Assembly (NCBI RefSeq): GCF_016862675.1
Contig: NZ_BONK01000014.1
Coordinates: forward strand, 1-64,000
Origin: Cellulomonas chitinilytica
Lineage (GTDB): Bacteria > Actinomycetota > Actinomycetes > Actinomycetales > Cellulomonadaceae
Length of the DNA: 64,000 nt
Direction of reading: 5' to 3'
Below the pieces are notes generated by a model. The model was not told where the DNA came from. It did not search any database and saw only the letters and a list, made by a program, of their open reading frames with translations. Both the position numbers and the translations under genes were made by a program. This document shows, in pieces, positions 53,364 to 61,502 of this stretch. Within the stretch, counting starts at the first letter, position 1. Every line of letters starts with the position of its first letter.

Positions 53364-53403
53364 CGGCCCGGTGCCCGCAGGACCTCCTGCGGGTGCCGGG
53401 CCG
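53364..53403 (+). terminator. Terminator after the xylanase gene
   Basis: A 19-base arm at 53364-53382 pairs with 53385-53403, with only two G-T wobbles and a very short CC centre. It starts 36 bases beyond the xylanase stop. Confidence 0.8.
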
Positions 53404-53439
53404 TCGTCGTGCCCGGCGCCCGTCCCGGGAACCCGCCGA

Positions 53440-53445
53440 TACGCT
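53440..53445 (+). promoter_or_regulatory. -10 element, probable leaderless start for NYN protein
   Basis: TACGCT is followed by GGCCCG and the ATG at 53452. Confidence 0.5.
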
Positions 53446-53451
53446 GGCCCG

Positions 53452-54027
53452 ATGAGCCAGGACACCGCCGGCAGGACCACGTACCTCCTCGTCGACGGCG
53501 AGAACATCGACGCGACCCTCGGCTCGTCGATCCTCGGCGGCCGCCCGACGCCCGAGCAGCGTCCCCGCTGGGAGCGGGTGCTGCAGTTCGCGCAGCAGAC
53601 GTGGCAGCAGCCGGTCAAGGGCCTGTTCTTCCTCAACGCGTCGAACGGCAACCTGCCGATGCCGTTCGTGCAGGCGCTGCTCGCGATCGGGTTCCAGCCG
53701 ATCCCGCTGTCGGGCGAGTCGTACGAGAAGGTCGTCGACATCGGCATCAAGCGCACGCTCGCCGCGATCGCGCAGCGCGAGGGTGACGTGCTCCTGGCCA
53801 GCCACGACGGCGACTTCGCCCCCGAGGTCGAGGTGCTGGTCGACGACCCGGACCGGCGGGTGGGGCTGCTGGCGTTCCGGGAGTTCACGAGCACCGCGCT
53901 GGCCGGCCTGACGGCGCGCGGGCTGTCGACGTTCGACCTGGAGTCGGACGTCGCCGCGTTCAACGTGCAGCTGCCGCGCCTGCGGATCATCCCGCTCGAG
54001 GAGTTCGACCCGCTGCGCTACCTGTGA
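53452..54027 (+). CDS. NYN domain protein (LabA/PIN-like nuclease fold)
   Basis: A 191-residue protein with an NYN domain, a PIN-like fold expected to bind metal and cleave RNA. The acidic residues are in YLLVDGENIDATLG, the central EKVVDIGIKRTLAAIA and LLASHDGDFAPEVEVL. The C-terminus ends PLEEFDPLRYL. Similar proteins occur in many actinobacteria as single genes. The cellular substrate is not known. The ATG has a -10 six bases upstream and no ribosome binding site. The gene lies between the xylanase terminator and the repeat-rich region before 54285. Confidence 0.88.
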   Translation: MSQDTAGRTTYLLVDGENIDATLGSSILGGRPTPEQRPRWERVLQFAQQTWQQPVKGLFFLNASNGNLPMPFVQALLAIGFQPIPLSGESYEKVVDIGIKRTLAAIAQREGDVLLASHDGDFAPEVEVLVDDPDRRVGLLAFREFTSTALAGLTARGLSTFDLESDVAAFNVQLPRLRIIPLEEFDPLRYL

Positions 54028-54058
54028 CCGACGGCGTCGCCTCCGTTTTGACCGGATT

Positions 54059-54074
54059 CGTGACCCAGGTCACA
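54059..54074. promoter_or_regulatory. CRP/GlxR-like palindrome
   Basis: CGTGACCCAGGTCACA fits the TGTGA-N6-TCACA consensus of CRP-family regulators with one mismatch. It lies downstream of the NYN gene stop and about 210 bases before the membrane protein gene. Confidence 0.5.
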
Positions 54075-54086
54075 GACCTGTAACGG

Positions 54087-54141
54087 TTACCTGATACCGG
54101 TCCGGATTTACCTAGGACGCGGGACCAATTACCTAGTACCG
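54087..54141 (+). repeat. Three TTACCT repeats at exact 21-bp spacing
   Basis: TTACCT begins at 54087, 54108 and 54129. The second and third extend to TTACCTAG, and TACCG- or GACGCG-like bases follow at the same place in each unit. Twenty-one bases equal two helical turns, so one face of the DNA would carry all three sites. Confidence 0.75.
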
Positions 54142-54284
54142 CATGGCTCACGTGTCGCCCTCGCTGGTAGACATCGCTCGGTTCCACCCCGGCAGCCCGG
54201 CGCGCGCACCCGTCAACGGCGACGGAGGCGGTGCACCGGACCGGGGTGGACGTCCATCCAGCGGTTCACCACATCGAGGTGGTC

Positions 54285-54869
54285 ATGAGGCGACACATCC
54301 TCGCGGGGGTCTTCCTCGCGGTCCTGACGACGGCGATCGTCCTGCTCTCCGACGCGTTCGGTCTCGACGTCCAGGGCGTCGCCCTGCTCGGCGCGGCCCT
54401 CGGCGGCGCCCTCGGGCTCGTCCCGGACCGGTCCCCCGCCCAGCGTGCCGGCGCGTTCGGCGTGGGCTTCGTCGCAGCCTGGGTCGGCTACGCCGTCCGC
54501 GCCGCGGTGCTGCCCGACACGAGCGGCGGCCGCGCGGTCGCCGTGCTCCTCGTCCTGCTGCTGTGCCTCGCGGTCGCGGCCGGGACCCGGGGCCGTCTGC
54601 CGCTGTGGGCGACGCTCCTGGGCGCCGCCGCGATGGCCGGTGCCTACGAGCTCACCTACGCGGCCGACCCGACCGCGTTCGTCAGCTCGTCGTGGAGCAC
54701 CGCGACGTCCGTGCTGCTCGCCGCCGGTGCCGGCTTCGTCGCCACGTCGCTGCTCGGCCCGCAGGTCGAGGCCGACCGCGAGCGCGAGCGCGTCGCCGAG
54801 CAGCAGGAGTACGAGCAGACGTTCGCCCCCGCCGACCCCCGTCCGTTCCAGCCCGCCACGGAGGCCTGA
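54285..54869 (+). CDS. Membrane protein with cytoplasmic acidic tail, unknown
   Basis: A 194-residue protein with about five hydrophobic segments (HILAGVFLAVLTTAIVLLS; GVALLGAALGGALGLV; AGAFGVGFVAAWVGYAV; AVAVLLVLLLCLAVAAG; a final helix near 150) and a charged C-terminal tail (EADRERERVAEQQEYEQTF). No family is recognised. The ATG at 54285 is preceded by GAGGTGG. A longer start at 54231 lacks such a site. The next gene begins two bases after its stop, so the two form an operon and probably a complex. Three TTACCT repeats and a CRP-like palindrome lie upstream. Confidence 0.75.
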   Translation: MRRHILAGVFLAVLTTAIVLLSDAFGLDVQGVALLGAALGGALGLVPDRSPAQRAGAFGVGFVAAWVGYAVRAAVLPDTSGGRAVAVLLVLLLCLAVAAGTRGRLPLWATLLGAAAMAGAYELTYAADPTAFVSSSWSTATSVLLAAGAGFVATSLLGPQVEADRERERVAEQQEYEQTFAPADPRPFQPATEA

Positions 54870-54870
54870 C

Positions 54871-57069
54871 GTGCGCCGTCCCACCGCCACCAGCCTGTGC
54901 GCCCTCGCCCTGGTCCCGCTGCTCGTCGGCACGACCGGCGGTGCCGCGATCGCCGCGGACCCCGGTGACGTGAGCGTCACCAACACCGAGACCGTCCAGG
55001 CGCGGCTCAACGCGAACGGCGGCCTCGTCAAGGCCCGCGTGTACGAGCAGCTCGACCTGTCCGGACACGGCTCCGCGACGATCACCAACCCGGTCTCGAC
55101 GAGCGGCCTGCGCAACCTCGACGGCTTCGGCGGGTACACCGTGAAGAACGGTGCGGTCGTCACGACGGTCGACGTGGACGGCGAGCGCCGGCTGCGCTCC
55201 GTGAGCGACTACAAGGAGGACCTCCCGCTGCAGGTCGCGGTGAGCTACCTGTTCGACGGGAAGCCCGTCGAGCCCGGCGCCGTCGTCGGCAGGACCGGCG
55301 AGCTGACTGTGAGGTACACGGTCAAGAACGTCACGGGCAAGCAGCAGGACGTCCAGTACGACGACGGCAGCGGCGCGAAGGCCACCGCGAAGGCCGAGAC
55401 GGTCGTCCCGATGATCGGCTCGCTCACCACCACGCTCCCGTCGTCGTTCACCGAGGTCCGGTCCGACGAGGCCGCCATGGCCGGCGACGGGCACGGCGGC
55501 ACGCTCATGACGTTCCAGATGACGCTCTTCCCGCCCATCGGGTCCGCGACCGCCGAGTTCGGCTACACGGCGCACGTCTCGAAGGGCGTCGTCCCGCCCG
55601 CCACGCTCACCTCGCTGCCCGTGTCGCCGCTCGACTTCCCGTCCTACAAGGCCGGCTCCGCGAGCTACCAGTCCGGCGCGAACAGCGGCGTCGACCTGAC
55701 GTCCGGCGCCGTGCAGATCGACTCCAACCTGCTGCTCCTGCGCGACGGGGCGTCCGAGCTCCTCGCAGGGCTGCTCCAGCTGCGGGACGGCGCGAACCAG
55801 CTCTCGGACGGCCTGAACGGCGAGGCCGCCCCGGGCGCCGCGCAGCTCGCCGACGGCAGCCGCAAGCTCTCCTCCGGGCTGGCCGAGGCGAACGCCAAGG
55901 CCCCCCAGCTCATCGCCGGGCTGACACAGGTCGACGGCGGTCTCGCGATGGTCGACTCCGGCCTCGCGAAGATGTACACCGACATCGGCGGCCTGCCGGA
56001 GGCCGCCAAGCCGCTCCACGCGGGGATCGCGAGGCTGCGCGACTCCATCGGGTCGTTCGACCAGTCGGGCGCCGTGGTCCCGGGCAAGACCCTGCTCTAC
56101 GGGGTCGACTCCCTGCGGGCGACGGTGAAGACGAGCGCAGCCCAGGCTCCCGGGCTCGCCGCGGCAGCGAGCGCGGTCGACGGTGGCGTGGCCAACGCGA
56201 TCGAGCAGCTGAGCCACGTGACGAGCTCGGACAACGACACCGCACTCACCGAGGCCAAGAACGCCCTCACGGGCATCAAGGGCTATGCGCCTGTCGTCAA
56301 GGCGGGTACGGCGCAGACCTCGACCGACCTGACGGCCGCGCTCGGTGTGCTGATCGGCGTCGAGTGCGGGCTCAGCTCGAAGGCGCTGCAGGAGTGCCGG
56401 AAGGACACGCCCGGGCTGCTCGAAGGTCTGACTGCCACCAAGAAGGTCGACGGGTTCGACGGCGTCGACGCGGGCGTCGACCAGCTCGTGGGCGGGGTCA
56501 TCTCCAAGGTGCAGGGCGGCGTCGGTGGCGCGACGGACACCCAGGCCAGCAACACCCTGCGTGGAGGTGTCCACTCGCTGCAGGGCGGTGTCGCGCAGCT
56601 CAACGCGGGCGGCAAGACGCTGCAGAGCGGCCTCGGTCAGCTCGGTGCAGGTGCGTCGCAGCTCGACAAGGGTGCGCACGACCTCGCGTCCGGCCTGAAG
56701 GACGCGGCGGACGGCTCGACGCAGCTCGCGGACGGCCTGGCCACCGCGGCCGACGGCGCGCCCGGGCTCGTCGACGGTGCGCAGCAGCTCTCGGACCAGG
56801 GCACCTCGCAGCTCGTCGAGAGCGGCGAGGAGACCGCGGCGGACTACGGCGTGAAGTACGCCGTGCTGCAGGCGGGTGCCGAGCGGGCGTCGACCGAGGG
56901 CATGGCGTACGGCGCGCCGGACGGCGCGGTCGGTGCCACGGCGTACTCGATCGAGATCGCCGGGGTCGACGGCGAGGGCGTGAACGCGACCGGCCGCGGG
57001 CTGGCGGCGGTGGCGCTGTTCGCCCTCGGTGCGGGGATCGCGACGGTGGTGCGCCGCCGGCTCGTCTGA
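54871..57069 (+). CDS. Exported heptad-repeat envelope protein (YhgE/Pip-like repeats), unknown
   Basis: A 732-residue surface protein. A signal peptide ends GGAAIAA. Two beta-rich domains follow (about 30-260), then a long helical region rich in LxxGxxxL heptads, such as QLNAGGKTLQSGLGQLGAGA and QLADGLATAADGA. This is the repeat found in YhgE/Pip and some MMPL-type proteins. A single C-terminal transmembrane helix with RRR finishes it. Unlike YhgE proteins it has no multi-helix permease domain. GGAGG lies six bases before the GTG. It probably spans the wall as an anchored coiled coil, working with the membrane protein encoded just before it. The role is unknown. Confidence 0.8.
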   Translation: MRRPTATSLCALALVPLLVGTTGGAAIAADPGDVSVTNTETVQARLNANGGLVKARVYEQLDLSGHGSATITNPVSTSGLRNLDGFGGYTVKNGAVVTTVDVDGERRLRSVSDYKEDLPLQVAVSYLFDGKPVEPGAVVGRTGELTVRYTVKNVTGKQQDVQYDDGSGAKATAKAETVVPMIGSLTTTLPSSFTEVRSDEAAMAGDGHGGTLMTFQMTLFPPIGSATAEFGYTAHVSKGVVPPATLTSLPVSPLDFPSYKAGSASYQSGANSGVDLTSGAVQIDSNLLLLRDGASELLAGLLQLRDGANQLSDGLNGEAAPGAAQLADGSRKLSSGLAEANAKAPQLIAGLTQVDGGLAMVDSGLAKMYTDIGGLPEAAKPLHAGIARLRDSIGSFDQSGAVVPGKTLLYGVDSLRATVKTSAAQAPGLAAAASAVDGGVANAIEQLSHVTSSDNDTALTEAKNALTGIKGYAPVVKAGTAQTSTDLTAALGVLIGVECGLSSKALQECRKDTPGLLEGLTATKKVDGFDGVDAGVDQLVGGVISKVQGGVGGATDTQASNTLRGGVHSLQGGVAQLNAGGKTLQSGLGQLGAGASQLDKGAHDLASGLKDAADGSTQLADGLATAADGAPGLVDGAQQLSDQGTSQLVESGEETAADYGVKYAVLQAGAERASTEGMAYGAPDGAVGATAYSIEIAGVDGEGVNATGRGLAAVALFALGAGIATVVRRRLV

Positions 57070-57080
57070 CCCTCCAAGCC

Positions 57081-57125
57081 CACCGCGGGCGTCGCGACCT
57101 CCCCCCGGTCGCGGCGCCCGCGGTG
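57081..57125. terminator. Strong bidirectional terminator
   Basis: A 19-base arm at 57081-57099 pairs with 57107-57125 with one wobble and a seven-base C-rich loop. It separates two convergent genes and fits termination on both strands. Confidence 0.88.
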
Positions 57126-57133
57126 CTGTGGCG

Positions 57134-57901
57134 TCAGTTCGCGAAGCCTGCGGCCAGGGCGTCGTCGATCGCCTTCTCGACCTCGGCCTTGTGCGGGCCG
57201 CCGAACAGCGCGACGCCGTGCGCTCCCCCGTCGAGCACCCGGTACGTGCTCGGGTCGTCGGCGCGCGAGACGAGCTTCGAGACGTCGGCGCCGACGACGG
57301 TGTCGTCGGCGGACGCGATGACGAGCAGCGGCCCGTCGTAGGTGCTGTCGGTGGCGCGGCCGCTCTCCCCGTCGAACTCCGCGGGCGGGCTCAGCGCCAC
57401 GACGGCCTTCGGGTAGATCTCGTCGGCGAGACCCGCGACGTACGTGCCGCCCTTCGACGCCCCGACGAGCGCGAAGTCCTGCGCGCCGATGGTGCGGAGC
57501 ACCTGGACGGCGTCCCGCACGGACTGCGCGCTGTTCTCGGACCAGCTGAACGTGCCGACGAGGTACCCCTGGCCTGCGAGCCGGGTGAGCTGGTCGGCCC
57601 ACTCGCACGGGCCGCTCTGGTTCTGCGGCGCGAGGAGCACGGCCTTCGCGCCGGACCCGGTCCAGGCGACGAGCGTCGGGTCGTCCTCGGGACCCGTCGC
57701 GGCGGTCGCGGTGCCCTCCGGGAGGCAGTCGGGGACCTCGGCGGCCCGCAGGTCCGGAGACGGTCCGATGGTGGGTCCGCCCTCCGTGGGCGCGGACGTG
57801 TAGTCACCGCCGTCCGACGTGCAGCCGGCGAGCAGCGCACCACCGGCGACGAGGGCGAGCAGCGGGACGAGGACGCGGGAGCGGGGCGAGTCGGTGTGCA
57901 C
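57134..57901 (-). CDS. Exported alpha/beta-hydrolase lipoprotein
   Basis: A 255-residue hydrolase-like lipoprotein. The lipobox is LLAGC after a short basic signal peptide. The alpha/beta-hydrolase core is visible: AVLLAPQNQSGPCEW, the nucleophile elbow VGASKGG with the likely Ser, GPLLVIASADDTVV with a likely acid, and DGGAHGVALFG with the likely His. It resembles the dienelactone-hydrolase side of the fold. The GTG at 57901 is supported by a TACGAA -10 six bases upstream. The substrate is unknown. It stands alone between the strong terminator and the nir operon. Confidence 0.83.
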   Translation of the reverse strand: MHTDSPRSRVLVPLLALVAGGALLAGCTSDGGDYTSAPTEGGPTIGPSPDLRAAEVPDCLPEGTATAATGPEDDPTLVAWTGSGAKAVLLAPQNQSGPCEWADQLTRLAGQGYLVGTFSWSENSAQSVRDAVQVLRTIGAQDFALVGASKGGTYVAGLADEIYPKAVVALSPPAEFDGESGRATDSTYDGPLLVIASADDTVVGADVSKLVSRADDPSTYRVLDGGAHGVALFGGPHKAEVEKAIDDALAAGFAN

Positions 57902-57907
57902 CGACGA

Positions 57908-57913
57908 TTCGTA
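57908..57913 (-). promoter_or_regulatory. -10 element, probable leaderless start for hydrolase lipoprotein
   Basis: Minus-strand TACGAA is followed by TCGTCG and the GTG at 57901. Confidence 0.4.
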
Positions 57914-57973
57914 CGGCGGGTGCGTCGACGCGGCAAGAGCGTGTCCACGGACCGACCCTGCCGAAACGCTTAG

Positions 57974-58017
57974 GCCGGTCGGACCTGCGACGACGCCGCG
58001 ACGGTCAGCCGACCGGC
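57974..58017 (-). terminator. Possible terminator of the nir/siroheme operon
   Basis: GCCGGTCGG at 57974-57982 pairs perfectly with CCGACCGGC at 58009-58017, whose arm overlaps the last codons of the chelatase gene. The 26-base loop is long, so efficiency is doubtful. Confidence 0.4.
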
Positions 58018-58736
58018 GGCACTGCGGCCGCGGCGTCGTCGAAGCGGTCGAGGACGATCTCGACGAGCCGCTCGTCGGGCGCCAGCGGGTCCGCGACCAC
58101 GTCGGCGCCCGCCTCGAGGACCCGGTCGTGGAAGTACCCCGGGGCCAGCAGGTACGACGCGACGACCACGCGGCCGTCACCGGTGAGCCCCTCGCGTGCG
58201 GCGGCGACCGCGGCGGGCACGCGCGGCTCGGCTCCCGCGCCGTACCCGATGGTCACGGGCTGGTCGAGGGCGTCCGACAGGCCCGCCGCCACGGCCTCGA
58301 CGGCCAGTGCCGCGGCCGCGTCGCTCGACCCGGCGGCCGCGAGCACCACGACGTCGCCCTCCCGCAGGCCGGCCGTCGCGAGCCGGTCGACGAGGATCTC
58401 GACGAGCCGGTCGTCCGGCCCGAGGGGTGCGGACGCCTCCGCGGCCGGCACGTCCACCGCCGCGGCGATGTCGACCTTCACGTGGAACCCGACAGACAGC
58501 AGCAACGGCACGACGACGACGCCCGGCGCACCCTCGTCGAGCGTCTCCCGGACGACGTCCGCGACCTCGGGCTGCTGGACGTCGACGAACGCCTCCCGGA
58601 CCACGAGGTCGGGCCGCCGGGTCCGGACCCCGTCGAGGATCGAGCGGATCGCCGCCCGGCCGTCCTCGTTGCCGGTGCCGTGCGAGCAGCCGACGAGCGC
58701 GGGAGCGGGCCGGGCGGCATGCATCGCGTTCGTCAT
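58005..58736 (-). CDS. CbiX/SirB-like sirohydrochlorin chelatase
   Basis: Protein of 243 residues with two CbiX-like halves, which should insert iron into sirohydrochlorin to finish siroheme for nitrite reductase. The N-terminal half has LVGCSHGTGNEDGRAAI with the metal-site His, and VVVPLLLSVGFHVKVDI with a second His. The C-terminal half repeats the fold more loosely (VASYLLAPGYFHDRVLEAGAD). Its ATG overlaps the stop of the HemD gene by four bases. It is the last gene of the operon. Cobalt chelation for cobalamin is an alternative, but the nir context favours iron. Confidence 0.86.
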   Translation of the reverse strand: MTNAMHAARPAPALVGCSHGTGNEDGRAAIRSILDGVRTRRPDLVVREAFVDVQQPEVADVVRETLDEGAPGVVVVPLLLSVGFHVKVDIAAAVDVPAAEASAPLGPDDRLVEILVDRLATAGLREGDVVVLAAAGSSDAAAALAVEAVAAGLSDALDQPVTIGYGAGAEPRVPAAVAAAREGLTGDGRVVVASYLLAPGYFHDRVLEAGADVVADPLAPDERLVEIVLDRFDDAAAAVPPVG

Positions 58737-59851
58737 GCGGTGTGCTCGAGCTCGAGGCGGTAGCCGCGCTTGACGACGGTCTTGATGAGCTCGCGGCTGC
58801 CCGTCGCGTCGCGCAGCCGGGCCACGGCGACCTCGGCGGCGTGCGGGTCGCGCGACTCGCCCGGGAGCACCTGCAGCACGAGCTCGCGCGGCACGACGGA
58901 CCCGTGCGCCGAGGCGAGCAGGCGCAGCACCTCCAGGCCGCTCGGCGTGAGCGGGAGCACGTGGCCGTCGAGCACCGCCGCGCCCCGGAACACCTGCAGC
59001 GGCCCCGCGACCGTGTTGAGCGCCTGCAGGCCGCCGTAGTGCGCGACGAGCGAGCGCACGAGCGAGCCGAGGCGGCCCCGGTCGGGGACGAGCGGCTCGA
59101 TGCCCCGGTCGACCAGCGGCCGCGCCGTGACCGGACCGACGGCGGCCATCACGACGCCGCCGGCACGGGCGAGCTCCACGATCGCGTCGGTGACCCCGGC
59201 CTCGTCGGCGGCCGCGAGCCAGGCAGCCGCACCCGGGGCCGAGGTGAAGACCACCGTGTCCACCTCGCCGCCCGCGACGGCCTTCACGGACGCGGTGACC
59301 ACGGCAGGGTCGGGCGGCGGCCCCCAGCGGTAGACGACGAGGCTGCGGACCGTCGCGCCGGCCGCGGCGAACGCCTCGTCGAGGCCGTCGGCGCCCGCAC
59401 CGTGGTGCTGCACGGCGATCTTCAGCCCGGCGACGCCGTCGTCGAGCAGCACCTCCGCGATCTCGGCGCTCGTCTCGGACTCGGCGACCCAGTCGGCGGT
59501 GAGTCCGGCCGCCTGGATGGCACCACGGGCCTTCGGACCGCGCGCGACGATCCGCGTCTGCTTCAGCGTGTCGACGAGCTGCTCCGCGAGGCCCACCGCG
59601 TCGGCGGCCTCGATCCAGCCGCGGAAGCCGATGCCCGTCGTGACGACGACCGTGTCCGGCGGGTCGGCGAGCAGGGCACGCGTGCCCTCGATGAGGGCGG
59701 CGTCGTCGGTGTGCGGCACCATGCCGAGCGCCGGTGCGTGCCGGACGGACGCGCCGCGCCTGGTCAGGGCGGCGGCGAGCTCGGCGGACCGGCGGTCGGC
59801 CGTGATCAGGACGACGCACCCCGCAAGCGTCTGGTCGATGGGGTCGCTCAC
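58733..59851 (-). CDS. Uroporphyrinogen-III synthase with C-terminal winged helix
   Basis: A 372-residue two-part protein. Residues 1-265 form a HemD-like domain (CVVLITADRRSAELAAALTRRGA, VVVTTGIGFRGWIEAA, VDTVVFTSAPGAAAWLAAA), which closes hydroxymethylbilane to uroporphyrinogen III. Residues 275-372 are an OmpR-type DNA-binding domain (VLPLTPSGLEVLRLL, PHAAEVAVARLRDATG, IKTVVKRGYRLEL). Such fusions are known in actinobacteria. The GTG overlaps the stop of the CysG-like gene (GTGA). No receiver domain is present. The fusion could regulate the operon, but that is inference. Confidence 0.88.
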   Translation of the reverse strand: MSDPIDQTLAGCVVLITADRRSAELAAALTRRGASVRHAPALGMVPHTDDAALIEGTRALLADPPDTVVVTTGIGFRGWIEAADAVGLAEQLVDTLKQTRIVARGPKARGAIQAAGLTADWVAESETSAEIAEVLLDDGVAGLKIAVQHHGAGADGLDEAFAAAGATVRSLVVYRWGPPPDPAVVTASVKAVAGGEVDTVVFTSAPGAAAWLAAADEAGVTDAIVELARAGGVVMAAVGPVTARPLVDRGIEPLVPDRGRLGSLVRSLVAHYGGLQALNTVAGPLQVFRGAAVLDGHVLPLTPSGLEVLRLLASAHGSVVPRELVLQVLPGESRDPHAAEVAVARLRDATGSRELIKTVVKRGYRLELEHTA

Positions 59852-61119
59852 GAGGTCATTGTGTCGCGTGCGTGTGGCACGGACGTTTCGGCGCCACCGG
59901 TCGGTCCGCTCGCACCGTCGAGCAGCCCCGCGGCGGCGACCCGTCCGAGCACCACGACGGCCGGCGCACGGACGCCGACCTCGGCGGCCCGCGCGGCGAT
60001 CTCGCCGAGCGGGGCGCGCGTCACGCGCTGGGTCGGCAGCGAGCCGTTCTCGACGACGGCGACCGGGGTCGACGGGTCGACGCCCGCCTCGACCGCCTGC
60101 ACGGTCAGGTCCGGCAGCACCGCGACGCCCATGAGCACCACGACCGTGCAGGACGCGTCCCGCAGCCCCGTGAGCGCGGCCGACGACCATCCGTCGTGCC
60201 CGTTCATCACGTGCACCGCGCCGACGGTCCCGCGGTGGGTCAGCGGGATGCCCGCGGACGCAGGAGCTGCGAACGCGCTGCTCACGCCAGGGACGACCTC
60301 GACCGGGACGCCCGCCTCACGGCACGCGACCACCTCTTCGCCGCCGCGGCCGTACAGGAACGGGTCGCCGCCCTTGAGCCGCACGACGAACCGGCCGCGC
60401 TGCGCCTGCTCGACGAGGATCCGGCAGATCTCGTCCTGCGGCACGGGGTGGTGGCCGGGCGTCTTGCCGACGTCGATCACCTCGACGTCCGCAGGGAGCT
60501 CGTCGAGGACCTCGACGGGGCCGAGACGGTCGGTGACGACGACGTCGGCCTGCGCGAGTGCCCGGCGGGCCGCGACGGTCATGAGCGCCGGGTCGCCCGG
60601 CCCGCCGCCGACGAGCACCACGCGGCCCTCGCCGGGTCGGCGGGGTCGTCGGGCGCGCAGGTCGAGGCCACCCTCGTGCAGCACGTCGGACAGCGCGTCC
60701 CGCACCGCGGTGGTCCGTCGGGGGTCGGGCGCACCCGTCGACACGACACCGACGAGCACGTCGCCGCTGCGGGTCGTCGCCGGGGTGCGCGCCGTGCCGG
60801 ACGCGCCGGATCCGGCGTCCACGCAGAACGTGCGCCGCTGGGCCGCCCACCGGCCGACGGCGCCGTCCGTGGCCCGGTCGCCCGTCGCGGTGTGCACGAG
60901 CCACACGTCGTCGAGGTCGCTCTCGACGACCTCGCGGGCGCGCCACTCGACGAGGCCCCACCGGTGCAGGTCGAGCAGCACCTCGCACAGCTGGGGCGCG
61001 ACGACGGTCACCCGGGCGGCGTCGGCGAGCAGCCCCTGGACCCGCCGGGCGGCGACCGGCCCTCCGCCGACGACGAGCACGGGCCGGCCGGTGAGGTCGA
61101 GCCCGAGCATCGTCGTCAC
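59848..61119 (-). CDS. cysG: Siroheme synthase: precorrin-2 dehydrogenase + uroporphyrinogen-III methyltransferase
   Basis: Bifunctional protein of 423 residues. The N-terminal part (about 1-165) is a NAD-dependent precorrin-2 dehydrogenase with RPVLVVGGGPVAARRVQGLL. The C-terminal part is SUMT, with VVLVGGGPGDPALMTV, VVVTDRL, RLKGGDPFLYGRGGEE and the SAM site PGVSSAFAAPASAGIPLTHRG. It makes sirohydrochlorin from uroporphyrinogen III. The GTG overlaps the stop of nirD (GTGA). The next genes supply uroporphyrinogen III synthesis and metal insertion, so the operon builds the siroheme needed by NirB. Confidence 0.91.
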   Translation of the reverse strand: MTTMLGLDLTGRPVLVVGGGPVAARRVQGLLADAARVTVVAPQLCEVLLDLHRWGLVEWRAREVVESDLDDVWLVHTATGDRATDGAVGRWAAQRRTFCVDAGSGASGTARTPATTRSGDVLVGVVSTGAPDPRRTTAVRDALSDVLHEGGLDLRARRPRRPGEGRVVLVGGGPGDPALMTVAARRALAQADVVVTDRLGPVEVLDELPADVEVIDVGKTPGHHPVPQDEICRILVEQAQRGRFVVRLKGGDPFLYGRGGEEVVACREAGVPVEVVPGVSSAFAAPASAGIPLTHRGTVGAVHVMNGHDGWSSAALTGLRDASCTVVVLMGVAVLPDLTVQAVEAGVDPSTPVAVVENGSLPTQRVTRAPLGEIAARAAEVGVRAPAVVVLGRVAAAGLLDGASGPTGGAETSVPHARDTMTS

Positions 61120-61502
61120 GGGGTCCCCACCTCGACGACGCCGTCGCGCACCCGGACGGGCCACGCGGTGAGGTCGGCGGACGCGCCCGCGACGGGCGTC
61201 TTGCCCGCGGCGTCGAGGCAGGCACCCGTGACCAGGTCGAAGACCTGCTTGTACATGGGCGACGCGACCGTCGGGGCCTCGACGCCGTCGACCGTGCGGG
61301 TGCCGACGATCCCCCGTGAGATCACGTAGGCGTCGCTGAACGGGTCGTGCTGGTCGACCGCGAGGACCCGGCCGTCGACCAGCCGGAACAGGGCGACCTG
61401 GCGGCCGTCCAGCAGGGCCGCGGCGCCGCGCTCGGGGGCGAGGTCGTCGACCCGGCACACGGCCTGCCAGGTGCGGGTCTCGGGGGTGTCCAGGACGGTC
61501 AT
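61116..61502 (-). CDS. nirD: Nitrite reductase small subunit
   Basis: NirD, 128 residues, Rieske-like fold without the Fe-S ligands (FSDAYVISRGIVG and VASPMYKQVFDLVTGACLD show the expected positions without Cys-His pairs), as is normal for assimilatory NirD. It partners NirB in NADH-dependent reduction of nitrite to ammonium. The ATG overlaps the NirB stop by four bases, and the stop overlaps the next gene. Confidence 0.93.
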   Translation of the reverse strand: MTVLDTPETRTWQAVCRVDDLAPERGAAALLDGRQVALFRLVDGRVLAVDQHDPFSDAYVISRGIVGTRTVDGVEAPTVASPMYKQVFDLVTGACLDAAGKTPVAGASADLTAWPVRVRDGVVEVGTP

